Shown here piece by piece: positions 53,075 to 61,249 of a DNA stretch of 64,000 nucleotides (the first letter of the stretch is position 1; every line of letters begins with the position of its first letter). A program made the position numbers and the translations under genes. The stretch comes from Jannaschia pagri (GTDB lineage: Bacteria; Pseudomonadota; Alphaproteobacteria; Rhodobacterales; Rhodobacteraceae): the NCBI RefSeq assembly GCF_019655435.1, contig NZ_BPFH01000005.1, forward strand, positions 124,001-188,000. Direction: 5' to 3'. The notes under the pieces were generated by a model, which had not been told where the DNA came from, ran no database searches, and was given only the letters and a program-made list of their open reading frames with translations.

Positions 53075-54961
53075 TCAGGACAGTTTCGGGAATTCAATGT
53101 GTTGCGCCACCTCTCCATTCAAGCGATGCCACCACGCCGATGGGTCCGCGCCACCCTCCACCAGCAGCGTCGCGGCGCCTTGGCCATCCCCGGACAAGAC
53201 CAGGGCATCGCCGTCAAAGCTCTCGAAGGTCAGGGACGCCGGTTGGTCGGATGCGGCGAGACGGTCAAGCAACAGGCCCACCGCCAAGCGTTCGCCCATG
53301 CGCATGGCATCCCAAGACGCACCGTAGGTATGGATCCCGGCAAAGCTGCGCGCCAAAGCAACATTGGCGGCAAGTTTGTTGAGCTCTCCCTGCAACGTCA
53401 GCTGTGATCCAGCATCTTCGGGCGCGGTGGTCGCCACAAGGCAGCTGCCGGTGCCATTAGGAACATAGGTTGTTCCCAGCGTTCCCGTGCCGACTTGGTC
53501 CAGTGTCAACGGGGCGGCGCCATCGGTCGATATCTTGAACATCGCTTTCAGAAGCGTCGCGCAGGCCCCAGCCACTGTGGCCTGACGGGCGCCGAAGGCG
53601 GCTTCCTTTGGCGCACCTTCGGCGAAAGCCATCGGAAGCATAAGATTTCTGGACAATTGGAACGGAGGACCCTTTGGCTCCCCGCCGAACTGGCCCGTGG
53701 TTGGCATCTGATTGACAGCCTCCAACAGGTCGAAGTTCGCGGTGGCTGCCGCCTCCAGCTTTTCGACATGGGTCTCAACCAAGGGCCGTGCGGCACCCAA
53801 GCGTGCGCCCTCTCCGTTTGTCACGAGCGTCGCAAGGGCACCCAAAACCTCGGGTTGAAGGCGCCCCCTCCCCCTGGCTGCCTGCTCGGCCAGCAGCACC
53901 TGCGCCGCGCTGGCGGCCTCCGAGATCAGAGACAAGACATCGGCAGCGGTGAGGGGCGGCGCCGACGACCGTAAAGACGTCGGCTCTGGCAGACCATCGT
54001 CCGCCGCAGCTTCCGCCGCGAGGAGTAGATAATATGCGGTGACGAAGGGTTCCTCGGGGGCGCTCTGCCGCATGCGCGCGGAAAGGTCCCGGGGCGTGCA
54101 AATGAAGCCGCGCGTTCCATCAAAGGCCTGCGCGGACGCCGTATCCGCACCATCCTGCACGTCCAACCACTCAGCCCAGTCGCGCATGTAGTCGACACCA
54201 CTGACATGCCGCGCAATCATCTGAGACATCCGCTGGGTCCCAAAGGTGACGAACCCCATGTCGGGCGTGAGCCCTCCGGTGAGCCCAGAGTTCCCAATCA
54301 GCAGGAACTGCGACACATAGGGACCCACGGCACAGCCGGGCGCGGCGGCTCGGAACAAGGACTGCGGTGACAGCCGGTTGCGCTTCCCACGGGGACCTTC
54401 GGAAGTTTGAGGCTGCATGTGGCGGTCCGGGGTCGGCGCCCCCTCATCAAACCAGGACATTTTGCGGAGCGCATGGACCGTTGTCGCGGCCCCATGCTGG
54501 CCGTCCCGCAACTCCTCGAAGGGTTTGTCCCGCAGGATCGCCATCGCATAAAGCTCGGCCATCTCAGCGGCCAGTTGGTCAGACCCCAAACGAGGTTCTG
54601 GCGCGACATCCAAGCCGAGGACCTGCTTGGGCAACGCTTCCCTCGCTGTCGTATTTGGTGGGGAGCCTTTCAGAGCCGCCCAAGACGCACCATCCAGCGC
54701 GGTCGTGCGAAACCTGCGGGTTCCCGTCGCCTGCGTCGAGCGCAGTGCGCCATCGCCCGGGATCGCGAGGCCATAGTCATCGTGGTCCTGACCTTTAGAA
54801 CAGACAACCGCCCACGGGCCCCGCACCAGCGTGACGTCATTGGTCGCACCCCCAAGCGGTGCGACGCATTCACCCTCCTGATGCCCGGAAGGCTGCGCCT
54901 CAGAGGTGTTCTGACGCACATGGGTTTCGCCGCCGGAGGATTTCCAGATCCGTGATCCCAT
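53075..54961 (-). CDS. Vanadium haloperoxidase-like protein with altered active site
   Basis: A 628-residue protein resembling bacterial vanadium-dependent haloperoxidases (PAP2 fold). Matching parts are SDQLAAEMAELYAMAILRDKPFEEL, VGPYVSQFLL, the block that normally reads SGHATVAGAC (here GARQATVAGAC, residues 457-467) and GIHTYGASWDAMRMGERLAV, where haloperoxidases have GxHxRxD. The acid-base His of the GH motif is Gln460, and the Arg/Asp after His544 are lost, so halide oxidation is unlikely. No signal peptide is evident. I start at ATG 54961: upstream in-frame codons to 55015 end mostly in A or T, unlike the gene. It is divergent from the SARP-like regulator. Confidence 0.72.
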   Translation of the reverse strand: MGSRIWKSSGGETHVRQNTSEAQPSGHQEGECVAPLGGATNDVTLVRGPWAVVCSKGQDHDDYGLAIPGDGALRSTQATGTRRFRTTALDGASWAALKGSPPNTTAREALPKQVLGLDVAPEPRLGSDQLAAEMAELYAMAILRDKPFEELRDGQHGAATTVHALRKMSWFDEGAPTPDRHMQPQTSEGPRGKRNRLSPQSLFRAAAPGCAVGPYVSQFLLIGNSGLTGGLTPDMGFVTFGTQRMSQMIARHVSGVDYMRDWAEWLDVQDGADTASAQAFDGTRGFICTPRDLSARMRQSAPEEPFVTAYYLLLAAEAAADDGLPEPTSLRSSAPPLTAADVLSLISEAASAAQVLLAEQAARGRGRLQPEVLGALATLVTNGEGARLGAARPLVETHVEKLEAAATANFDLLEAVNQMPTTGQFGGEPKGPPFQLSRNLMLPMAFAEGAPKEAAFGARQATVAGACATLLKAMFKISTDGAAPLTLDQVGTGTLGTTYVPNGTGSCLVATTAPEDAGSQLTLQGELNKLAANVALARSFAGIHTYGASWDAMRMGERLAVGLLLDRLAASDQPASLTFESFDGDALVLSGDGQGAATLLVEGGADPSAWWHRLNGEVAQHIEFPKLS

Positions 54962-55109
54962 TATCATCGGAGTCTCATCAGGAATAAAGTCCCACGCAAT
55001 TTCAACACCATACACCCGCCATATCTGTCCCTGACGGCTTCGTTACCTAAGTCTTAACGGGGCATCGTGATCGCTCCGTGACTTCTGCGGTGCAGCAACA
55101 GTGGTTGGG

Positions 55110-56795
55110 ATGTCTTATATTAAGTTGAATGAAGGCTTGCGTGACCCCACGGCACCCCCTAGCGATCTGAATGGGGAAGCACGGGGCGCACGCCATCGGG
55201 GGTCGGTTTTGTATCTGGCGCACATCTGGGGGGATCTCGATATCGCTTCGGGCGGTGTGGCTGGGCTGTTGCCGCCACGCACGAAGGATAAGGCCGTTTT
55301 GGCGACCCTGTTGGTCTCCCCTGAGATGCGCAGATCCAGAAAGTGGCTCCAGGCCATCCTCTGGGGTGATGCAGAACCGGATAACGCAGCAACCAGCCTG
55401 AGACAGACATTGACCCGGCTCCGGCGTGTGTTCCAGGGCGAGGAGCAGGTCCTCTGCGCGGATCGGCATTCCGTCTGGCTGACCCCTGGTAAGATCCAGG
55501 TTGCCCCACGCACGACGGCAGACCAGGTCCTCTTCGAAGGCCTCGATGTCGGGGAAGAGGCGTTCGAGGACTGGCTTTTGGAACAACGGCAAGCTCTGGA
55601 TCGCGCCCACCCTGCGCCGGACGTGGTGACCTCGGCCCGGTTTGTGCAGGGATTAATTGCGCCGTCAGCACCAGCGCCATCTGCCCGTGTGCGTATCTCG
55701 CTTGTGGCAGGCATCGGATCCATGCCCAATGACCCCGAGGTTCATAGGCTGATTGGGCGGGCAAGGGACAGGCTCCATGCCCTTGAGATCTTCGACATCG
55801 GCGAGGCCGCAACAGCGGCACTGGCGCCCGAAGGCATTGCCCTCCGGTTAGAGCGTCCCCACCCCAGTATGGCGACCGCGGTGTTTCTGACCAACGGCGG
55901 CAGAGACATCCTATACACGCTGACAGAACCGGAGTTTCAGGAAGATCCAAACGCACCAGCAGCATTTGTTGATCGGATCTTCGAGGTGCTGTTGAGCCTG
56001 ACGGATGGGTCCACCACCGATGACGCACAGGCCGTCGCAGCGCAGATGGATATGCGTCAGGTTTTCGAAGGCCTGTTCATCCCGGGATCCCACGCCAGCA
56101 GTGACCTGATGACCCGCGTGGACCGGGCTTTCGACATGGGACAGTCGGGCGTTCTCTTTGGGCTGCGCAACGCCGTGCGCATGTTGTGTTATGGGGAGCG
56201 CCTCAATGGTCATGACGCGATCCCCATGGACCAAGTGCTTGCGGATATCCGCGCCTCTCTCTGGCACAGTCCCGACAACGGCCTAGTCCATTGCCTTGCG
56301 GCGCATTGCTATTCGTTGTTCGTCCGGGATCATTCCGCCGCATTGGATCATGGGCGCTTGGCCGTTCGGGCCGCGCCAGATTCGGCCCTCTGCTGGGCAA
56401 TCCTAGCCCTCGCTCACCTGCGCGCGCAGGATGTCAAAGGAGCACTCGGACCCGCGCAAACCGCAAACGCCATCGGTCAGATGAGCCGGTATCGTCCGTT
56501 CTACGACGGCGTGAGTGCGGCGAGCCATGCGGCCGCCCAAGACTTTGACACAGCCCTAAAACACGCCCAGCGGAGTTTGCGGCAAGCCCCCGACTTCAGC
56601 TCTGCACGTCAATTGATGTTTTTAGCATCTGAGCGGACAGGCAAAGCATCGAACGCAGAAACAATTGCAGCCTCTCTCATCCAATCCGGTCAGAATTTCG
56701 GGCGGGAAGGGATTACCTCTGATATATCGCCCGTGAATATCGAATTGCTGCGTCCCGCGATGGCAGAAAGTGCCGCACGGTTGGGTTTTCATTGA
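55110..56795 (+). CDS. SARP/BTAD-like transcriptional regulator with TPR-type region
   Basis: A 561-residue regulator. Residues about 35-115 form an OmpR/SARP winged helix (LPPRTKDKAVLATLLVSPEMRRSRKWLQAILWGDAEPDNAATSLRQTLTRLRRVF), the usual DNA-binding part of SARP proteins. It is followed by a domain with RISLVAGIGSMPNDPEVHRLIGRARDRL, then a helical TPR-like region (about 380-520, with ALDHGRLAVRAAPDSALCWAILALAHLRAQDVKGALGPAQTA). It lies between two haloperoxidase/PAP2-superfamily genes and is probably their regulator. ATG 55110; the GTG three codons earlier is an alternative. No strong ribosome site is seen. Confidence 0.8.
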   Translation: MSYIKLNEGLRDPTAPPSDLNGEARGARHRGSVLYLAHIWGDLDIASGGVAGLLPPRTKDKAVLATLLVSPEMRRSRKWLQAILWGDAEPDNAATSLRQTLTRLRRVFQGEEQVLCADRHSVWLTPGKIQVAPRTTADQVLFEGLDVGEEAFEDWLLEQRQALDRAHPAPDVVTSARFVQGLIAPSAPAPSARVRISLVAGIGSMPNDPEVHRLIGRARDRLHALEIFDIGEAATAALAPEGIALRLERPHPSMATAVFLTNGGRDILYTLTEPEFQEDPNAPAAFVDRIFEVLLSLTDGSTTDDAQAVAAQMDMRQVFEGLFIPGSHASSDLMTRVDRAFDMGQSGVLFGLRNAVRMLCYGERLNGHDAIPMDQVLADIRASLWHSPDNGLVHCLAAHCYSLFVRDHSAALDHGRLAVRAAPDSALCWAILALAHLRAQDVKGALGPAQTANAIGQMSRYRPFYDGVSAASHAAAQDFDTALKHAQRSLRQAPDFSSARQLMFLASERTGKASNAETIAASLIQSGQNFGREGITSDISPVNIELLRPAMAESAARLGFH

Positions 56796-56862
56796 CCAGC
56801 GGCTTAGATGCTGCGCCAAATAACAGTCCAATTCATCCGATTAGATGTGAGAGGCTGAGTCT

Positions 56863-57894
56863 ATGGTTTTACCTCCCTACGGTGCCCCGTCGCGCGAGTT
56901 GCGTATTGTCGATGACGGGGCACGCCCCAAAGATTGGAGCGGCTCTGCCGAGGATTGGGCCGCGTTCTATGCCCACTTCGTAGAAGACGTGAGCGAACAC
57001 ATCTCACCCAAATGGGATATGGCCACGGGCACCTGGACCGGCGCCTCTGCGCAATTCGCGACGGAGGCGACCCGCCGCGAATTGGACGTGGTCATCAAAA
57101 CCCTTCTCGCAAAGGGCATCATGGACCAGATCCCCATCACGCCGACCTACAAAGGGCCCTTACCAAAGCGGACGCATTACTGGCTGTACGCCATCGAAGA
57201 CTACATCGGACCGTTTTTGTCGCGCTTACAATCTGGCGAGCCGGTCCTGCCACCAGCCGATAAGGAACTGGAGCAGAAAGTCGGGGCGCATCCGGCCAAT
57301 AGCATCTATTATTATGACGACACCGTTGATCTCCAACAGATGCCAAGCCTATTTGGGCATATGTTTCAACACAAGTACAACGGCATCTTCCAGACAAAGC
57401 TGATCTTTCGCCGGGCACGCCCACAACAGACGGCCTTTATGCTTGGCCTGACCGATTTCGAATGGCGCCAAGCCCAGGCCAATGTCCATACGGGCAACCA
57501 CCCCGCCCTGATCAGCGGCCATTGCGCCCAGGGCCTTCTGTTTGCCTGTACCATCGTCGACAAATTATTGAGCGCCGGGCGGCAGATGGAAGACATTCCC
57601 ATGGAGGCCTACAGCCAATTTGCCGTGGATTTCGGGGATCGGCGGGTGTTCGGCGGCGTGCATTACCCGACAGACAACATCGCATCCTGGATCGCGGTCA
57701 TGCGGATGATCCCCTGGGTCTTTCCCGAAAACGGTCCAACCCTCCTAGCCTTCATCCAGTCGGCCATTCGCGACCGCAGCTTGCTCTATGGCGCGATCGA
57801 AGGCGCCTTCTCGGCCCCCGATCAACCGCTCCTGCCAGCCTGGACACTGCTGCAACAGGAATTGGCACCGGCGGACGCGGGTGACGTTGCCTAG
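56863..57894 (+). CDS. PAP2/vanadium haloperoxidase-superfamily protein with intact motifs
   Basis: A 343-residue, mostly helical soluble protein. The three phosphate/vanadate-binding motifs are complete: KLIFRRARP (Lys179-X6-Arg186-Pro), ISGH (Gly219-His220) and R261-X3-G-X-H267-X3-D271 in RVFGGVHYPTD. It could be an acid phosphatase or a vanadate-using peroxidase; the sequence cannot separate these, but the N-terminal 150-residue extension resembles haloperoxidases more than membrane lipid phosphatases. No signal peptide or membrane helix. AGAGG lies 8 nt before ATG 56863, 67 nt after the regulator gene and in the same direction. It overlaps pxpA by 4 nt at the 3' end. Confidence 0.82.
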   Translation: MVLPPYGAPSRELRIVDDGARPKDWSGSAEDWAAFYAHFVEDVSEHISPKWDMATGTWTGASAQFATEATRRELDVVIKTLLAKGIMDQIPITPTYKGPLPKRTHYWLYAIEDYIGPFLSRLQSGEPVLPPADKELEQKVGAHPANSIYYYDDTVDLQQMPSLFGHMFQHKYNGIFQTKLIFRRARPQQTAFMLGLTDFEWRQAQANVHTGNHPALISGHCAQGLLFACTIVDKLLSAGRQMEDIPMEAYSQFAVDFGDRRVFGGVHYPTDNIASWIAVMRMIPWVFPENGPTLLAFIQSAIRDRSLLYGAIEGAFSAPDQPLLPAWTLLQQELAPADAGDVA

Positions 57895-58661
57895 GCCGCG
57901 CCGGGCGTCAGAAAGGCGGAAATCTCGACGCCGGCAGCAGTGAGACGGGCGCGAATATCTCGTGCCATCGCCACAGCGGCCGGACCATCGCCGTGAACAC
58001 AAATGGACTGCGCCGCCAGGGGAATGGGCGGCCCATCCACCACGGGCATCAGCCCGCTGTCCAGAAACGCGAGCAACCGATCCGTGGCCACACCCGGGTC
58101 GTGGATCATGGCGCCCGCGTCTCCGCGTGGGACCAGCTGACCATTCGACAGATATCCCCTATCGGCGAAAATCTCTGAATAGACGGTCAAGGATCGCTCG
58201 CGCGCGACCCGCTCCGGTTCGGTTCCAGAAATCGCAAGCAGCGACAGATTTGGATCGATACGTTGGATGGTCTCAACGATCACCTCCGCCACCGAGGCAT
58301 CCCGAGCCGCGAGATTGGCGAGTGCCCCGTGGGGTTTGACGTAGTCGACGGAAACATCGGCCAAAGCCGCCACGGCACGCAGCGCGCCGATTTGAGCGGC
58401 GCACATGCGGCCAATCTCTTCGGGCGACATGGGGATGACGCGGCGACCGAACCCAATCGGATCCTGGAAGCCGGGGTGCGCGCCAACAACCACGCCCTGC
58501 GCCTTGGCGAGGCAGAGTGTCTTATACATCGTCTCGGGGTCGCTGGCGTGCCCGCCACAGGCCACATTGGCAGAGGTGACAATCGACAACATCGCCGCGT
58601 CATCGCCCATCTGCCAGGGGCCAAACCCTTCGCCTAGGTCCGAGTTCAGATCAATCCGCAT
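57891..58661 (-). CDS. pxpA: 5-oxoprolinase subunit A / LamB-YcsF family
   Basis: A 256-residue cytosolic protein of the LamB/YcsF (PxpA) family. The fold markers DLNSDLGEGFG, ANVACGGHASDP, VGAHPGFQD, VDYVKPHGALAN and the closing SICVHGDGP are all conserved. In other bacteria PxpA works with PxpB and PxpC to cleave 5-oxoproline with ATP. Here pxpB and pxpC are not adjacent, so they must be elsewhere or the protein has another role. The start ATG 58661 (MRIDLNSDLGE) has GGGA upstream; the longer frame has no support. Confidence 0.93.
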   Translation of the reverse strand: MRIDLNSDLGEGFGPWQMGDDAAMLSIVTSANVACGGHASDPETMYKTLCLAKAQGVVVGAHPGFQDPIGFGRRVIPMSPEEIGRMCAAQIGALRAVAALADVSVDYVKPHGALANLAARDASVAEVIVETIQRIDPNLSLLAISGTEPERVARERSLTVYSEIFADRGYLSNGQLVPRGDAGAMIHDPGVATDRLLAFLDSGLMPVVDGPPIPLAAQSICVHGDGPAAVAMARDIRARLTAAGVEISAFLTPGAA

Positions 58662-58806
58662 GGTTCCCGTCCCTGACGTCATTCACCTCACCAGGGTATC
58701 GCAGAGATTGGCGCCAGCGCCAGTTTCCAAGCGCATGAGACCGATCAAAGGTGTGGCCCATTGTCCGATGATTGGACGTCACAGGCGGCCTGCCTAAGTC
58801 CAGCCC

Positions 58807-59637
58807 ATGTCGAATGATACACGCTTTGCTCGCCTCTTGAGCCTCTGCCTCGGTGCGCTCCGTCCCCCTCGGGGATGGCGCCGAATTGCGATTGCCTACG
58901 CCTATGGCATCATCTGCCGCACGATTTTTGCGGCAGCTGTGCTGGCGATGATTGTCGCCATGTTCTTCGGGATGAGCGAAAGTCTCGGGCGCGTCCCATG
59001 GCCCTGGGCGGCCTTGGCCAACGCACTCCTGGTCTTGCAATTCCCCATTGTCCACTCGCTCCTCCTCTCCAAGAAGGGGCGCTCGGTCCTGGGCAGACTG
59101 GCGCCGGAGGGCTACGGCGGAACGCTCGGCACAACGACGTTCGCCATCATCGCGTCAATCCAACTCGTGGTCCTATTTGTCCTTTGGACGCCCAGTGGCA
59201 TCGTCTGGTGGCGGGCGGAGGGTGTTGCGCTCGCTGGGATCTGCGTGGCCTACGCGCTGTCTTGGGCATTGCTGATTTGGGCCAGTTACGACGCCGGGGC
59301 GGAGGTGCAGTCGGGCGCCTTGGGGTGGATGTCGCTCGCCGCAGATCGCAAGCCGCGCTTTCCCGACATGCCCACGGATGGGCTGTTCCGGATTATCCGC
59401 CAACCGATCTACGTGTCGTTTGCGCTCACCACCTGGACCGTGCCCGTTTGGACACCGGACCAACTGGCCCTCGCCCTTGTCTTAACGGCCTACTGCCTGC
59501 TGGCGCCCCTTTTGAAGGAGCGGCGGTTCGCGAAGCGGTATGGGGAGCGTTTCGCGAGGTACAAAGCTGACGTGCCCTATGCCGTCCCAGGGCTGACGCG
59601 CAATGGCGTTACCGCGCAAGAACCACGTCGGCCCTGA
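58807..59637 (+). CDS. Membrane methyltransferase, MddA/isoprenylcysteine carboxyl methyltransferase-like
   Basis: A 276-residue protein with about five to six hydrophobic helices. Its C-terminal part carries the ICMT-like SAM-binding region (DGLFRIIRQPIYVSFAL, then LLKERRFAKRYGERFARYKADVPYAVPG). The motif VHSLLLSKKGRSVLGRLAP and the spacing resemble NnrU/MddA-type proteins, of which MddA methylates methanethiol to dimethyl sulfide. Similarity is from memory of the family and only moderate; other thiols or an unidentified substrate are possible. ATG 58807. Its end overlaps the convergent NAD(P)-binding gene by 29 nt. Confidence 0.65.
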   Translation: MSNDTRFARLLSLCLGALRPPRGWRRIAIAYAYGIICRTIFAAAVLAMIVAMFFGMSESLGRVPWPWAALANALLVLQFPIVHSLLLSKKGRSVLGRLAPEGYGGTLGTTTFAIIASIQLVVLFVLWTPSGIVWWRAEGVALAGICVAYALSWALLIWASYDAGAEVQSGALGWMSLAADRKPRFPDMPTDGLFRIIRQPIYVSFALTTWTVPVWTPDQLALALVLTAYCLLAPLLKERRFAKRYGERFARYKADVPYAVPGLTRNGVTAQEPRRP

Positions 59638-60250
59638 TATCCAAATCGTCCTCGATGGCCGTTACGAGGTAATGGGCCACGTCGGCGCGCGAGATCAGAC
59701 CATTCCGCCACTGGGACGGGTCGCGTAGGACGCGGTACTTTCCAGTCTTCGCCCCGTTTGTCAGGATTACGGGCCGGACCAGCGTCCAGTCGGTGTCGCT
59801 GGCCTCAATCTGATCTTCCTGGCGGTCCTTGTCCTCATAGGGTTTGCCCAAGATGGCACGGTGTCCAATCCGCTCCAGGCTGCTCATGGCGGCCCTGCTG
59901 CGGCCCGCCCCAAACCCGGTCACGACGAGAAGGCGGGACACACCTGCAGTCTTCATCTGGGGCAGCAACACCGCCGTCGTGTCCGAAAACAGCGACACCG
60001 GCGTCCAGATCATCGACAGGCTTTCCTTGATGCCGAGCGCATAGATCACGGCATCCACACCTTGCAGCGCAAAAGCCACTTGGTCCGCATCATAGGCATC
60101 GCCGACGACGGGCTCTAACCCAGGGCGACCGTCTAAGGTGTCCGCCGTCCGGGCAAAGGCACGAACGCGGTGTCCCCGGTCCAGCGCCTCGTCCATGGCG
60201 TCACGGCCAATGCCCGAGGTCGCGCCCAGGATCAGGATGTGTTTGCCCAT
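59609..60250 (-). CDS. NAD(P)-binding SDR-like (NmrA/atypical) protein
   Basis: A 213-residue atypical short-chain dehydrogenase. It has the nucleotide motif GATSGIGRDAMDEAL at residues 9-23 (MGKHILILGATSGIG), VIYALGIKESLSM and DWTLVRPVILTNGAKTGKYRVLRDP, as in NAD(P)H-binding proteins that remodel ubiquinone-related or membrane steps. The exact substrate is unknown. I chose ATG 60250 because AAAGGA lies 8 nt upstream; the frame to 60340 is unsupported. It lies 25 nt downstream of ubiG, in the same operon. Confidence 0.83.
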   Translation of the reverse strand: MGKHILILGATSGIGRDAMDEALDRGHRVRAFARTADTLDGRPGLEPVVGDAYDADQVAFALQGVDAVIYALGIKESLSMIWTPVSLFSDTTAVLLPQMKTAGVSRLLVVTGFGAGRSRAAMSSLERIGHRAILGKPYEDKDRQEDQIEASDTDWTLVRPVILTNGAKTGKYRVLRDPSQWRNGLISRADVAHYLVTAIEDDLDIRADVVLAR

Positions 60251-60275
60251 ATCGGCATTCCTTTCAGTTGGGTCG

Positions 60276-60992
60276 TCAGGTCGCCGCGGGTTTGCGCGCG
60301 GTACCCATGTAGATGATCGCCCGGCCAGGCAGCCGCCCAAAGACGAAGTCCCCGCGCCGGGTGATACCGCGCGGTCCCAGTCCCGTCATCGGACCCGGAT
60401 GTAACCCTGCGCGCGTCATCGCCGTGGTCAACTCCGCAGGCGTGATGAACATCTCCGGATCATGGGTGCCCTTCGGCAGCAGTCGCAGCACGTCTTCGGC
60501 CATGGTAATGACCGCGAAGCGCGCCAGCGGATTGCGATTAATGGTGTCGAACAGAAACAGGCCGCCGGGCTTCAGGACCCGCGCGACCTCGGCCATGACC
60601 TTTTGCAGATCCTGCACGTGTTCCAGAACGTCGACACAGACGACCGCGTCAAAACAGGCATCCTCATAGGGCAGCGCTTCACCAACGCCGACGTCGTATC
60701 GGATGGTACGTCCGCCCTGCTCCGCATGGGCGCGTGCTGCTGTGATGGCCTCGCTGGCTGGATCGATCCCGGTCACGGTGGCGCCGCGATCGTCCAACGC
60801 CTCCGCCATGAACCCGCCAGCGCACCCCAGATCTAGGACCGCCTTACCTGGCCAGTCGATGGCGCGGTCGAACCAAGCGAGCCGCCCCGGCACCATGTTT
60901 TTGAGCGTCCGCACCCACCGGATGTCGTCGGACCACCACTGGCTGGCTACATCATCGTAGATGGCCAGATTATTCCGTGAAACCTGTGTCAT
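60276..60992 (-). CDS. ubiG: Ubiquinone biosynthesis O-methyltransferase
   Basis: A 238-residue SAM-dependent methyltransferase. Motif I is VLDLGCAGGFMAEAL, motif post-I VTGIDPASEAI, and motif II CVDVLEHVQDLQKVMAEVARVLKPGGLFLFDTINRNPLA, the last typical of UbiG. It methylates the ring hydroxyls during ubiquinone synthesis. The N-terminal MTQVSRNNLAIYDDVASQWWSDD is a normal UbiG start. It is followed on the same strand by the NAD(P)-binding gene. Confidence 0.9.
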   Translation of the reverse strand: MTQVSRNNLAIYDDVASQWWSDDIRWVRTLKNMVPGRLAWFDRAIDWPGKAVLDLGCAGGFMAEALDDRGATVTGIDPASEAITAARAHAEQGGRTIRYDVGVGEALPYEDACFDAVVCVDVLEHVQDLQKVMAEVARVLKPGGLFLFDTINRNPLARFAVITMAEDVLRLLPKGTHDPEMFITPAELTTAMTRAGLHPGPMTGLGPRGITRRGDFVFGRLPGRAIIYMGTARKPAAT

Positions 60993-61057
60993 GCCTGTCA
61001 GGTAGCGTCACCTGTAAGGTGTCAAGCCCGGACCGTTTGCACCCCTACGGACCTGGC

Positions 61058-61249
61058 TCAGCCAGCCGCACGCGCCGCCTGAAGCGCTTCGGACAGAATG
61101 TCGAGGTCGCCGATATGGTTGGCCAGAATCAGGATCAGGCGTGCGTTCAGCGCGTCGCTCTGCGCCTTATCCAGACCATCGTGGGCGGCAATCAAAAGGT
61201 CATAGGCCCCATCGGGGTCCGACAGGTTGGGATCAAGCTTCAGGGGCAT
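61058..61249 (-). CDS. DUF2783 small protein
   Basis: A 63-residue protein of the DUF2783 family: the conserved core LDPNLSDPDGAYDLLIAAHDGLDKAQSDALNARLILILANHIGDLDILSEALQAAR is essentially complete. The start is ATG 61249, with AGAGGG upstream. It overlaps the end of the FAD monooxygenase gene by 17 nt and is conserved next to such genes in other proteobacteria, so it is probably a small partner or stabiliser. The frame upstream to 61288 lacks support. Confidence 0.85.
   Translation of the reverse strand: MPLKLDPNLSDPDGAYDLLIAAHDGLDKAQSDALNARLILILANHIGDLDILSEALQAARAAG

Noticed and set aside
54962-55015. Longer N-terminus of the haloperoxidase-like protein
   Set aside because: Codons in this stretch end mostly in A or T and include rare ATA, unlike the rest of the gene, so the start was moved inside.
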